A stretch of 64,000 nucleotides of DNA from Peptococcaceae bacterium (GTDB taxonomy: Bacteria > Bacillota > DSM-12270 > Thermacetogeniales > Thermacetogeniaceae), in contig JAHFCR010000001.1 of the NCBI GenBank assembly GCA_023249405.1, positions 63,647 through 127,646 on the forward strand, written 5' to 3'. Every line of letters begins with the position of its first letter. Positions within the stretch are counted from its first letter, which is position 1. The translations under genes were made by a program, and so were the position numbers. A model generated the notes under the pieces. It was not told the DNA's origin. It did no database searches and worked only from the letters and a program-made list of their open reading frames with translations. Shown one piece after another: positions 1-8,137 of the stretch.

Positions 1-490
1 CATGCTCTGCCAGTGTTGGGCTGGGGCGTCCGGAGGCATTGGCGCTGGGAGCCGCAATCGGTACTCCGCTACGCTCGATCAGGGCCAGCGCCACCGGGTG
101 TGCCGGCATGCGCAAGGCAACATTGTCAAGCCCGGCGGTGACGATCTCCGGCACTACAGCAGCTCGGGGCAAGATCAGGGTCAGGGGGCCCGGCCAGAAA
201 CTGGCGGCCAGGCGCTCCGCCAGCGGAGTCCAGACTTTTACCAACAGGCGCGCCTGCTCGATCGAGGCCACGTGCAGGATCAGGGGATTGCGCCGCGGAC
301 GTCCCTTGGCTGCATAGATCCCCTCCACCGCCACCGGGTCCAGGCCATTGGCTCCCAGGCCGTACACTGTCTCGGTAGGAAAGGCCACCGTGCCACCATT
401 CCTGATTACTGCAGCCGCCTCCGAGATCGCCTCCGGCTCCGGATAATCCAGGTCAACTTCGATATATCTTGTTTTTTTACATATATTCAT
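1..490 (-). CDS. tsaC: Threonylcarbamoyl-AMP synthase (Sua5/YrdC/TsaC family), C-terminus cut by window edge
   Basis: The minus strand encodes an open frame running off the window start. It makes the L-threonylcarbamoyladenylate used for t6A modification of tRNAs reading ANN codons. Visible YrdC-domain signatures are GGTVAFPTETVYGLGANG near residue 27, AAKGRPRRNPL near residue 58 and PSANASGRPSPT near the truncated end. The start used is the ATG at 490 (MNICKKTRYIEVDLDYP). An in-frame ATG at 511 is an alternative. About 163 residues are visible, so whether a C-terminal Sua5 domain follows cannot be told. In Firmicutes this gene commonly follows prfA and prmC, which fits the genes upstream here, although a permease and a prmC remnant now intervene. 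Confidence 0.9.
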   Translation of the reverse strand, partial: MNICKKTRYIEVDLDYPEPEAISEAAAVIRNGGTVAFPTETVYGLGANGLDPVAVEGIYAAKGRPRRNPLILHVASIEQARLLVKVWTPLAERLAASFWPGPLTLILPRAAVVPEIVTAGLDNVALRMPAHPVALALIERSGVPIAAPSANASGRPSPTLAEH

Positions 491-852
491 ACAATCACCG
501 CCCCGACCCATCCTGAACCGACCAGACCACCAACGCCCCACCCTCACAAAACTGGTAACGGCACTCCTGCTCAATGCTTATCTTCAATCCATTAGCATAC
601 ACCGAACTACCGAAATTACCAAGTCAATGTTAGTCTGAAAACCACCGCCAGCGCTCCCGCTTCTTTAAAAAATTTGGCTTGCTCCAAGCTGCAAGCGAAG
701 GTGCACCGCAACGTCGCGCTTGCACGATTAGAAATGCAACAGTAGCACATCTTAAGATCACCTAAGGCATATAGAGCTTTAGTGTGCACTTTTTCAACAT
801 CCAGGTAAAATAAAAAAACGGGTTGATCACCCGCCAGCATCAACAACTTGCC
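491..852. other. Intergenic stretch without a convincing gene
   Basis: Between the tsaC start and the prmC-like remnant there is no reading frame with a recognisable domain. A 76-codon minus-strand frame (616-846) has no good ribosome-binding site and no family resemblance. A short palindrome (CGGGTTGATCACCCG, about 821-835) is the only structure noted. The stretch probably represents debris from the rearrangement that brought in the permease gene. Confidence 0.5.
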
Positions 853-1020
853 TTAACCGAATAAATCTAGAATGTAGAACACCGTCGCTCTTACCTGCAT
901 CTGTTCAGAGGAATATCTCCTCCCAGGGGCCGTTACCACCCGGCCCTCACGCCGGTAGTCCCTGATCACCCGTGCCTTATTCAGCCAGACTGCTTCTCCG
1001 GTTGCCCGGCAATACCCTGT
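853..1020 (-). pseudogene. Remnant of a prmC 3' end
   Basis: Read on the minus strand, the frame ending in the TAA at 853-855 contains VWLNKARVIRDYRREGRVVTA. This closely resembles the C-terminus of the intact prmC at 2315-3193 (WQRIRVIRDYRGEERVVTA). The DNA matches visibly too: GTTACCACC, GGTAGTCCCTGATCACCCG and similar blocks occur at about 931-972 and 2339-2380. The upstream catalytic domain is missing and there is no start. It lies just downstream of the permease gene, so the permease is bracketed by two prmC tails. That suggests a duplication or an insertion by homologous exchange. It is unlikely to be expressed as a functional protein. Confidence 0.75.
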
Positions 1021-1037
1021 TCAATAAATATCATTAA

Positions 1038-2315
1038 TCAGCGCAGCCAACCAAAGTAGAGATAGGCGTGAGAGATTAAAATCGAGAGCAGCATCAGGGG
1101 AAAGGCCACCCTGGTATACTCCGTAAAAGTAAAGGGATAGCCATTGCGTTCAGCGATACCGGCCGCGGTGATGTTGGCAGAGGCGCCAATGAGTGTTCCG
1201 TTGCCCCCCAGGCATGCCCCCAGGGCCAGAGCCCACCACAGTGGCTGCAGCGGCATTCCGGTCATAGTTCCCACGTCCTTGATCAGCGGAATCATCGCCG
1301 CCGTGAAGGGGATGTTGTCCAGGAACGATGAGGCCAGCGCCGAAAACCAAAGGATGGTAGCTGTCGCCAGCACCGGGCTGTTGCCGGTAATCCGCAGCGT
1401 GGTTCCGGCCAGAGCGGCGATCGCTCCCACCCGTTCCAGGGCGCCAACCATGACAAACAGTCCCAAGAAAAACAGGATGGTCGGCCATTCCACCGAAAGC
1501 AGCGCTTCCTCAGGATCGGTATGGGTCACCACCAGCAGCAGCGCCGCCCCGCCCAGGGCAATGGTGGCCGCCTCCAGATGCAGTACCCGCTGCAGCAAAA
1601 AAGCGAGCACGATCAGTCCAAGCACCATCAAGCTCTGTCGCAGCAGCCGCCAGTTCTCGATCTGCTCCTCCGGCGCCAGTTTCATCGCTTTCAGCCGTTG
1701 CTCCCGGTTGACTCGCATCCTGCGCCCCCAGAGCAGCCAGAAATAGAGGACGGCAACCAGGATGATCGCCAGGATGACGGGGCCGAGGTTTTGCAAGAAG
1801 TTCATAAAAGTTAGCCCGGCGGCGCTCCCGATCATGATATTTGGAGGATCACCGATCAGAGTTGCAGCGCCACCGATATTGGAGGCGATGATCTCCGAGA
1901 ACAGAAAGGGGTACGGGGGAAGTTCCAGATCTTCGGCCACAGAGATGGTGATCGGCACCAACAGGAGTATGGTGGTAACGTTGTCCAGCAAAGCGGACAC
2001 CAGCGCCGTCGTCATAGAAAGCAGCAGCAGGAGCATAAAAGGTTCGCCCCTGGCAATTCGTACCGCCCAGGCGGCGAGGTATTCGAATAGTCCGCTGCGA
2101 CTGGTAATGCCCACCACCAGCATCATGCCCAATAACAGGCCGAGGGTGTTGAAATCGATATGCGCCACCGCTTCCTGCTGGCCGAATATCCCCAGCACTA
2201 TCAGCAGGAGCGCCCCGCACAAGGCCGCTAGGGCACGGTGGATCTTCTCTGAGATAATCAGGCCATAGGCAGCCAAAAAAATGACTATCACTGCAATTAC
2301 CTGCAATTGTCCCAT
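1038..2315 (-). CDS. ArsB/NhaD-type (ion transporter superfamily) permease
   Basis: A polytopic inner-membrane protein of 425 residues with about 11-12 hydrophobic segments. The family includes ArsB arsenite exporters, NhaD Na+/H+ antiporters and SLC13/CitM carriers. Visible family features are the LLDNVTTILLLVPITI motif in the first half, the matching SSFLDNIPFTAAMIPLI motif in the second half, and GDPPNIMIGSAAGLTF and GACLGGNGTLIGASANI. These pairs reflect the internal repeat of the superfamily. The ATG at 2315 shares one base with the prmC stop (TGATG) and follows a GAGGGGCCGGGAG purine run, so translation is probably coupled to prmC. The in-frame TTG at 2318 is less likely. The substrate cannot be assigned from sequence, and no ars or nha genes are nearby. 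Confidence 0.85.
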   Translation of the reverse strand: MGQLQVIAVIVIFLAAYGLIISEKIHRALAALCGALLLIVLGIFGQQEAVAHIDFNTLGLLLGMMLVVGITSRSGLFEYLAAWAVRIARGEPFMLLLLLSMTTALVSALLDNVTTILLLVPITISVAEDLELPPYPFLFSEIIASNIGGAATLIGDPPNIMIGSAAGLTFMNFLQNLGPVILAIILVAVLYFWLLWGRRMRVNREQRLKAMKLAPEEQIENWRLLRQSLMVLGLIVLAFLLQRVLHLEAATIALGGAALLLVVTHTDPEEALLSVEWPTILFFLGLFVMVGALERVGAIAALAGTTLRITGNSPVLATATILWFSALASSFLDNIPFTAAMIPLIKDVGTMTGMPLQPLWWALALGACLGGNGTLIGASANITAAGIAERNGYPFTFTEYTRVAFPLMLLSILISHAYLYFGWLR

Positions 2316-3193
2316 CAACTCCCGGCCCCTCGCATCGCGGTTACCACCCGCTCCTCACCCCGGTAATCCCTGATCACCCGTATCCTCTGCCAGTTAAACT
2401 GCCACAACAGCCCGGCCAATACTCCAGTCTGTCCGGGACCGATCTCACAGGCCAGCAGACCCCCCGGCGCCAGCCAGGATGCAGCCTGGGGCAGCAGGCG
2501 CCGGTACAGATCGAGGCCGTCGGGGCCCCCATCCAGGGCCAGCTGTGGTTCCCGCTGCACCTCCGGCGGGAGTTGCTCCAGGGCATCCGTGGGAATGTAG
2601 GGTAAATTGGCCACTACCGCAGCCCCGGTTCCCTCGCTCCCCAGTAAAGGAGTCAGCAGATCACCGGCAAAAAAGGTGATCCGATCAGCCAGCCCGTGGC
2701 GGTTGGCGTTGACGGCCGCCACATCCAGGGCTGCCTCCGAGATATCGGTGGCCATTACCTGGACCGCCAAGTGGTAGCGGGCGAGACTGACGGCGACGGC
2801 GCCGGAACCGCTGCCCACATCTGCTACCAGCGGCTGATCAAAAACGGCGCCATCATCCTCCCGCGACGCCAGCCAGCGGAGTACCTCCTCCACCAGCAGT
2901 TCCGTCTCCGGACGAGGGATCAGCACCGCCGGGGTCACTGTAAACATAAGGGACATGAACTCCCTGCCCCCAGTAAGATAGGCGACAGGCACATGCTCGA
3001 TCCGTTGCCGGACCAGGTCCAGAAACTGCCGGGTTACCGCCTCCGGCGCCTCACGCTCCGGATGGATCAATAGATCCTGACGGGAGAGCCTCCAGGCATG
3101 AGCCATCAGCACCTCCGCCTCCAGCCGGGGTTGATCAAAACCGGCCTGACGCAAGGAAAGCGTCGCCCAACGCAGCAGTTCCCCGCCATTCAT
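2315..3193 (-). CDS. prmC: Peptide chain release factor N5-glutamine methyltransferase
   Basis: A SAM-dependent enzyme that methylates the glutamine of the GGQ motif in release factors RF1 and RF2. The 292-residue length is normal. The N-terminal helical domain (to about residue 85) is followed by the Rossmann methyltransferase fold with VADVGSGSGAVAVSLA near residue 124 and the substrate-binding motif VVANLPYIPTDA near residue 195. The motif reads NLPY where the family usually has NPPY. The gene starts one base after the prfA stop (3194), so the methyltransferase and its substrate release factor are cotranscribed, the usual arrangement. The downstream permease overlaps its stop by one base. 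Confidence 0.95.
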   Translation of the reverse strand: MNGGELLRWATLSLRQAGFDQPRLEAEVLMAHAWRLSRQDLLIHPEREAPEAVTRQFLDLVRQRIEHVPVAYLTGGREFMSLMFTVTPAVLIPRPETELLVEEVLRWLASREDDGAVFDQPLVADVGSGSGAVAVSLARYHLAVQVMATDISEAALDVAAVNANRHGLADRITFFAGDLLTPLLGSEGTGAAVVANLPYIPTDALEQLPPEVQREPQLALDGGPDGLDLYRRLLPQAASWLAPGGLLACEIGPGQTGVLAGLLWQFNWQRIRVIRDYRGEERVVTAMRGAGS

Positions 3194-4288
3194 CTAATCG
3201 GCTGCAGCAGCGCTGGCCGGGGCATCCTCACTGCTGAGTTGCTCAGCCCGTTCTGCGGCGATCAGCGCATCAACGGTCTCATCAAGATCACCCTCAAGAA
3301 TAGCCGGGAGCCGGTAGAGGGTTAGGCCGATCCGGTGATCCGTCATCCGGCCCTGAGGAAAGTTGTAGGTTCTGATCCGCTCGCTACGGTCGCCGCTCCC
3401 CACCATGGACTTGCGAATCGAGGAGATCTCCCCGTGCTGCTCCAGTTGAGCGCGGTCCATCAGCCTCGCCCGGAGCACCCGCAACGCCTTGTCCTTGTTC
3501 TTATGCTGTGACTTCTCGTCCTGGCAGGAGACGACCATGCCGGTGGGAAGATGGGTGATGCGAACAGCGGATTGGGTGGTGTTCACCGACTGGCCACCCG
3601 GACCGCTGGAGCAGAAGATATCGATCCGGATCTCCTGAGGGTCGATCTGCACGTCTACATCCTCCGCCTCAGGCAGCACAGCCACCGTCGCTGCAGAGGT
3701 ATGAATACGGCCGCCGGATTCGGTAACCGGGATCCGTTGTACCCGGTGCACCCCGCTCTCATATTTCAGCTTGCTGTAGACGGCGTTGCCGTTCACCTGA
3801 AAAATGATCTCCTTGTAACCTCCCATATCGGTGGGATGGGAACTCAGCACCTCGGTCTTCCACCCCTGGCGCTCTGCATAGCGGCCGTACATCCGGAACA
3901 GGTCGCCGGCAAACAGAGCGGCCTCTTCGCCGCCGGTGCCGCCACGGACCTCCACGATCACATTCTTATCGTCACGGGGATCCTTGGGAAGCAGCATGAT
4001 CTTCAGGTTTTCCTCCAGCTGCTGCCGCCTCTCCTGTAGTTCCGCCAACTCGGTCTCCGCCATCAGGCGCAGATCGTCGTCAAGTTTTTCGCACAGCATT
4101 TCCTTGGTGTTTTTGGCCTCGGCCTCAGCTCGCTTGTACTCCCGAAAGCTGTTGACCAGATCGGTAAGATCTGCATGATTCTTAGCGATCTTACGCCATT
4201 CATCAAGATTGCCCAATGTCGCCGGGTCGCTGAGCTTCTGCTCCAGCTCCTGGTAACGGGCTTCGATCGCTTCAAGTTTTTCTAACAT
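3194..4288 (-). CDS. prfA: Peptide chain release factor 1
   Basis: Recognises UAA and UAG stop codons and triggers peptide release on the ribosome. The 364-residue protein has the [22 protein letters not shown] segment with the universal GGQ (near residue 233). It also has the anticodon-like tripeptide region around [19 protein letters not shown]. The ATG at 4288 ([13 protein letters not shown]) is preferred over the one at 4294 because AGGTAGG ends 8 bases upstream and family members begin at this residue. It is first in a prfA-prmC-permease run. Confidence 0.97.
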   Translation of the reverse strand: MLEKLEAIEARYQELEQKLSDPATLGNLDEWRKIAKNHADLTDLVNSFREYKRAEAEAKNTKEMLCEKLDDDLRLMAETELAELQERRQQLEENLKIMLLPKDPRDDKNVIVEVRGGTGGEEAALFAGDLFRMYGRYAERQGWKTEVLSSHPTDMGGYKEIIFQVNGNAVYSKLKYESGVHRVQRIPVTESGGRIHTSAATVAVLPEAEDVDVQIDPQEIRIDIFCSSGPGGQSVNTTQSAVRITHLPTGMVVSCQDEKSQHKNKDKALRVLRARLMDRAQLEQHGEISSIRKSMVGSGDRSERIRTYNFPQGRMTDHRIGLTLYRLPAILEGDLDETVDALIAAERAEQLSSEDAPASAAAAD

Positions 4289-4424
4289 AAGCATAGCCTA
4301 CCTGGTACTGCTCATAGCCAGGAGGGCGCCTCCCCTCTAACATTACTATAATTATTAATATTATGCTCAACAAGGGAATGCCGCAAATGTGGTCTGGCTG
4401 CCATCGGTGGAATCGTTGCGGCCG

Positions 4425-5303
4425 CTAGGTGTGGGAATAGACACTGCGAAAGGCTGAGATCGCCACTTCCAGCATGCCCGAATCCGGCTCACCGGTGGTC
4501 AAGTTCTGCAGCCAGAGACCCGGAGCGATCAGGAAGGAGCATACGCTGTTCCGGTGCAGTCGTGTATAGCGAATGAATTCGTAGCCCAAGCCGGCGATCA
4601 CCGGCAGCAATACCAGCCGAGAGCCGAACCTATACCACCAGGGGCCATTGCCCACTATGGCAAAGATAACGATGCTGATCACCAGCACCACCAGCAGAAA
4701 AGATGTGCCACAGCTCGGGTGCATCCGGGAGCGTTTGGCCGCCTCTGCTACAGTCAGGTCTGCCCCATCCTCGAAGGTGTTGATCACCTTGTGCTCGGCC
4801 CCATGGTACTGGAACACCCGCCTGATGTCTTGAAAGCAGCGGATTGCCAACAGATAGCCCAGAAAGAGTCCCAGCCGGGTGACTCCTTCGACTGCGTTCT
4901 GGCCCCAGACCCCCAACCACACCCGGGTGATGTGCCCAAGCCAGGTGGGGAGCAGGATGAACAGGGCAATGCCGAACAGGAAGGCGATGGCCACGGCCAG
5001 GAAGATGTCCATACCGCTCAGCCCTTCCTCTTCCTCGCCCATCGCCAGGGCAGCCGACAGGTTCAGCGCCCGGACACCGATTACCATGGACTCGAAGAGG
5101 ACTACAGTGCCCCGCACCAGCGGCCATTTCAAAAATTTCAGCCAGGGCTTGGAATCGGCCCAGGACGTGTACCGCTCCTCGCTGACGACGATCTCGTCGC
5201 CGGAGCGTACGGCTATTGCCACCGACTCGGGGCCACGCATCATCACACCCTCGATCACCGCCTGGCCACCGTATTGAAAGCCGCCTGCCGGTCGTTCTGG
5301 CAA
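4425..5303 (-). CDS. DUF1385 membrane protein (YqhQ family)
   Basis: A conserved Firmicute membrane protein of 292 residues without a firm biochemical function. It is recognised from FQYGGQAVIEGVMMRGPESVA at the N-terminus and AEHKVINTFEDGADLTV followed by RMHPSCGTSF in the middle, giving conserved His, Glu and Cys residues. Two hydrophobic stretches (about 101-135 and 200-245) mark membrane segments. The start is a TTG at 5303 behind GGGGGGTGAGGGA. The location between rpmE and prfA is the usual neighbourhood of this family in Clostridia, which supports the assignment. Confidence 0.88.
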   Translation of the reverse strand: MPERPAGGFQYGGQAVIEGVMMRGPESVAIAVRSGDEIVVSEERYTSWADSKPWLKFLKWPLVRGTVVLFESMVIGVRALNLSAALAMGEEEEGLSGMDIFLAVAIAFLFGIALFILLPTWLGHITRVWLGVWGQNAVEGVTRLGLFLGYLLAIRCFQDIRRVFQYHGAEHKVINTFEDGADLTVAEAAKRSRMHPSCGTSFLLVVLVISIVIFAIVGNGPWWYRFGSRLVLLPVIAGLGYEFIRYTRLHRNSVCSFLIAPGLWLQNLTTGEPDSGMLEVAISAFRSVYSHT

Positions 5304-5355
5304 TCCCTCACCCCCCGAAGGCGCGAAAAAAGAGCAAGCCTATTGCCTGCCCTCC

Positions 5356-5556
5356 CTAGCGCCCGTACTTTTTACGGAATCGCTCTACCCGGCCGCCCTT
5401 ATCTACCAAACGCGAGCGTGTCCCGGTATAGAACGGATGGCACTGGGAGCAGACCTCGGTTCTCATGGCGGACTTGGTGGAACCCAACTCGATCTTATTA
5501 CCGCAGGCGCAGGTAATGACTGCAGGACCGTACTGTGGATGAATGCCCTCTTTCAT
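5356..5556 (-). CDS. rpmE: 50S ribosomal protein L31
   Basis: A 66-residue ribosomal protein. It is the zinc-binding (C+) form, with cysteines in TCACGNK and [11 protein letters not shown]. The remaining typical tail [12 protein letters not shown] is present. The start ATG has GAGGTGATATAA just upstream. The presence of the zinc ligands implies that a zinc-independent L31 paralogue, if any, lies elsewhere. Confidence 0.97.
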   Translation of the reverse strand: MKEGIHPQYGPAVITCACGNKIELGSTKSAMRTEVCSQCHPFYTGTRSRLVDKGGRVERFRKKYGR

Positions 5557-5785
5557 TTATATCACCTCCACAAATCAGCAGGGCTGATTAACGTGAATTA
5601 TTATAGCACACGCGTAAATCCTTGGCAAACCGTTCTTTCTGCGTTATTTTTGGATCTTTGATGGCGCTTTTCACGTACTGCCGCGCCAACAGTAACAATT
5701 TCACTGCCAATAACATATTGTGATCTAGGATTGGACGGAGAATCTTTGCAGTCATGCTGCAAATATTAAAAAGGAGGCTTTCGAA

Positions 5786-5899
5786 ATGGCAGAGGCACAA
5801 GGAGTAGAAGCAAGAGGCGGCGCCGTGTTTTGGGGTGGCTGGTGGTGGTGGATTTTCATCATCATATTTATCGTGCTCATCTTTTCTTGCTGGTGCTAG
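5786..5899 (+). CDS. 37-residue Trp-rich hydrophobic peptide, unrecognised
   Basis: A short plus-strand frame with a near-perfect Shine-Dalgarno (AAAAAGGAGG, ending 9-10 bases before the ATG). It is followed 20 bases after its stop by a strong hairpin with a T run. The peptide has a hydrophilic N-terminus (MAEAQGVEARGG), a four-tryptophan cluster (GGWWWWIF), a single membrane segment rich in Ile and Phe, and a SCWC end. Layout and size resemble the small YjcZ-type sporulation peptides of Firmicutes, but the sequence is not close enough to name. It could also be a membrane-active or regulatory peptide. Confidence 0.7.
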   Translation: MAEAQGVEARGGAVFWGGWWWWIFIIIFIVLIFSCWC

Positions 5900-5919
5900 T
5901 CTTACGTTACGACCGGCTG

Positions 5920-5953
5920 AGCCACCCCGCAACGGGGTGGCTGCTCACTTTTT
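5920..5953 (+). terminator. Rho-independent terminator of the small peptide gene
   Basis: A 10-bp stem (AGCCACCCCG / CGGGGTGGCT) with a CAA loop, followed by a short spacer and TTTTT. It lies immediately downstream of the stop at 5899. Confidence 0.85.
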
Positions 5954-6126
5954 AGCAACAGTGATGCCTTAAATGAGCGGATACCCGTCCGAGACTTCCG
6001 ATAGATTGCTTTTTCCGGGCCACACCGCTCTTAACTCCAGTCACATTTTCGGTGTTGCAAACATATTTTGTTAGAGGAATTTGTACTGGCAGATGCCAGT
6101 TTCAAGAGAGATAGGAGGGAATGTGC

Positions 6127-6468
6127 GTGCCGGATATACTGATTAACGACCACGCCTTTCAGGTCTTGAAAAGCTTTCGGCCTTTCCTGGGCAACCGCGG
6201 CAACGAATTCGTAACTGCCCTGGAAAGCATGCAGGAACTCTTGATGAGCGAGCCGGCCCAGAAAACTGCTCAAAGTTTTCGATTTTTCGGTTTTGGAGAT
6301 AAATTCAAATCTCTGGAAGTGGTAAGTGAGGCCGAGCCTAACCCGTTCAACCTGTTTCTGATCCTGATCTTGCTGCTGCTGGCCGATCTCCCGGGCACCA
6401 TCGGCAGCCCGCAGGCCAACGTCTATACCCGGGCAGAGGAGCCGGTAATCCCGGTGCAATTCGTGTAG
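6127..6468 (+). CDS. Hypothetical protein with one C-terminal membrane segment
   Basis: A 113-residue protein that I do not recognise. The GTG at 6127 is chosen because AGGAGGG sits 7 bases upstream. The ATG at 6121 is only one base after that site. The N-terminal half (PDILINDHAFQVLKSFRPFLGNRGNEFVTALESMQELLMSEPAQKTAQSF) is amphipathic and looks like a soluble helical domain. A polar linker follows, then NPFNLFLILILLLLADLPG, a probable membrane segment. A convergent bidirectional terminator follows. The good ribosome-binding site and clean boundaries argue for a real gene, possibly a sporulation-related small protein, but no function can be given. Confidence 0.65.
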   Translation: MPDILINDHAFQVLKSFRPFLGNRGNEFVTALESMQELLMSEPAQKTAQSFRFFGFGDKFKSLEVVSEAEPNPFNLFLILILLLLADLPGTIGSPQANVYTRAEEPVIPVQFV

Positions 6469-6499
6469 CAGGAGCGTTAGACTCTGGGGCTTGCATTAT

Positions 6500-6527
6500 A
6501 AGGGGCTTCCCGGTCGTGAAGCCCCTT
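6500..6527. terminator. Bidirectional terminator between convergent genes
   Basis: AAGGGGCTTC and GAAGCCCCTT form a 10-bp stem with an 8-base loop. It stands between the plus-strand gene ending at 6468 and the minus-strand hydrolase ending at 6563. The T tracts on either side are poor, so its strength is uncertain. Confidence 0.65.
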
Positions 6528-6562
6528 ATCGCTCGTTCATAGACCCAGGCAATCTCGAATTG

Positions 6563-7312
6563 TCAGTTCCCCAGATACGGCAGGGGGTTGACCGCCTGAT
6601 TGCTATGACGCAGTTCAAAGTGCAGGTGAGGACCCGTGGCATTTCCGGTAGCGCCGACATGGGCAATGACCTGCCCCTTATCCACCATGCTTCCGGCCCT
6701 GGCCACGAAGTCGTGAACGTGGGCGTAGAGGGTCCTAAAACCGCTACCGTGGTCGATAACCACAGTATACCCATAGACCGGCAACCACCCGCTGGAGACC
6801 ACCAGACCCCGTTGGGCCGCTCTGATCGGCATACCGGTATTACCGGCAATATCCAGGCCATGGTGAAACTCCCCGTTCTCCTGAGGCCCGAATTCCTGAG
6901 TCAGTTCGCCCAGCAACGGCCAGGATAAATTGCTGTTCCAGCCCCGGGCAACTGCATAGACTGCCGCAGGCTGTTGGCCGGCTCCTGCCGCCTGAGCCTG
7001 CCCGCCCGGGATGATCAGCACCCGTCCCACGCTGAGGCGGGCGGGATCGCTGATCCTGTTGATAGACATCAGCCGGGCCAACTCCACATGGTAGTATCTG
7101 GCCAGAGACCACAGGGTCTCGCCCGGGGCCACCTGATGGGTCGCCTCCGCCCCGGATGGTTGCCTGACAGGCTCCGGAATCTGTGGGCCGGCCTGGCTCC
7201 ATAAAGACACAAAGCTGTCTTCAGCGAAATAAGCATACGCCTGGGAAACCGGGAAGATCACCATCCAGGCCAAAAAAAACAGGGTAACACCCAGCATCTT
7301 GGTTATCTTCAT
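6563..7312 (-). CDS. LysM-domain M23 family peptidoglycan peptidase
   Basis: A 249-residue exported cell-wall hydrolase. Residues 1-28 form a signal peptide (MKITKMLGVTLFFLAWMVIF). One LysM domain (about 60-107: THQVAPGETLWSLARYYHVELARLMSINRISDPARLSVGRVLIIP, described here by its ends) binds glycan. The M23 zinc endopeptidase domain (about 150-249) shows the ligands HHGLDIAG, YAHVHDF and GPHLHFELR. The start ATG follows GAGGTGG. It is probably monocistronic, with a convergent terminator downstream. Its role could be growth- or spore-related wall remodelling. Confidence 0.93.
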   Translation of the reverse strand: MKITKMLGVTLFFLAWMVIFPVSQAYAYFAEDSFVSLWSQAGPQIPEPVRQPSGAEATHQVAPGETLWSLARYYHVELARLMSINRISDPARLSVGRVLIIPGGQAQAAGAGQQPAAVYAVARGWNSNLSWPLLGELTQEFGPQENGEFHHGLDIAGNTGMPIRAAQRGLVVSSGWLPVYGYTVVIDHGSGFRTLYAHVHDFVARAGSMVDKGQVIAHVGATGNATGPHLHFELRHSNQAVNPLPYLGN

Positions 7313-7496
7313 AATTCCACCTCACGCTAATGCCGGTTGTATTACCTTGCTATTTTAACCTTCATTCCCAGGTTTTATGCATGGCTGTCAATTTCAGCAG
7401 CCACACCGGATGCTCCATCACGGATGTACCAGTACTGGAGGTTGAGGAATCCTGCGGACGCGGCGCGCCTAAACCCAAGCTTCGGAGTCCGCCTGC

Positions 7497-8018
7497 TTAG
7501 GAGTTAGTTGGCTGCCGGTTTGTTTGCACATCCTTGCAGATATCCTCCAGCCGGTCCTGCATCGCCAGAATAATTTCGTCCTGGTAGGCCAAGTGCCGCA
7601 TCAACACCTCGATCTCTTTCTCCGCCTTGCGGTTGATCTCAAAGTCATGCTGAGCAGTCAGGCGATCTTTCTCGTTTTGGCGGTTCTGGCTCATCATCAC
7701 CACCGGCCCCGTGTAGGCCGCCTGGAAACTGAGCACCAGATTCAACAGAATAAACGGGTAGGGATCCCAGGCTGCCAGGAAACCGGGCTTGCCAACCATC
7801 ACCACCAGGTAGACATTTACCGCCATCCAGGCAAACAGCAAGAGGCTCTGAATAATGATAAAAGGCCAACTGCCAACCACCGCGGCTACCCGGTCGGCAA
7901 TCCTCTGACCAGCGGTCATCTCTTCGACAAATACCTCATTGACGTTTCTGACCGGAGGGTGATCGTGCTGGTATTCGGCCGCAGGACCCACTTTGTGCCG
8001 TTTGCTATTCTCTGCCAT
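7497..8018 (-). CDS. DUF1003 membrane protein
   Basis: A 173-residue protein with two adjacent membrane segments (WPFIIIQSLLLFAWMAVNVYLVV and PFILLNLVLSFQAAYTGPVVMMS) and the family's polar signature SQNRQNEKDR. A charged coiled-coil tail follows (NRKAEKEIEVLMRHLAYQDEIIL). The family is widespread and of unknown function. The ATG at 8018 follows AAGGAGATGTT; the ATG three bases upstream is equally possible. Confidence 0.88.
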   Translation of the reverse strand: MAENSKRHKVGPAAEYQHDHPPVRNVNEVFVEEMTAGQRIADRVAAVVGSWPFIIIQSLLLFAWMAVNVYLVVMVGKPGFLAAWDPYPFILLNLVLSFQAAYTGPVVMMSQNRQNEKDRLTAQHDFEINRKAEKEIEVLMRHLAYQDEIILAMQDRLEDICKDVQTNRQPTNS

Positions 8019-8137
8019 CATAACATCTCCTTCTCAGGCGCCGAAATGCCGAAGCGCGCCGTTAACATTGCAGCGCGCCGGTAAAGTTACACAACTATGA
8101 TAAATTATAGATCAGTCAGTAATTGCTATGGGATGGT

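Noticed and set aside
2..595. 197-codon plus-strand frame at the window start
   Set aside because: It is antisense to the clearly recognisable tsaC gene and encodes arginine- and glutamine-rich sequence without domains.
616..846. 76-codon minus-strand frame
   Set aside because: No ribosome-binding site, no family likeness and poor codon character.
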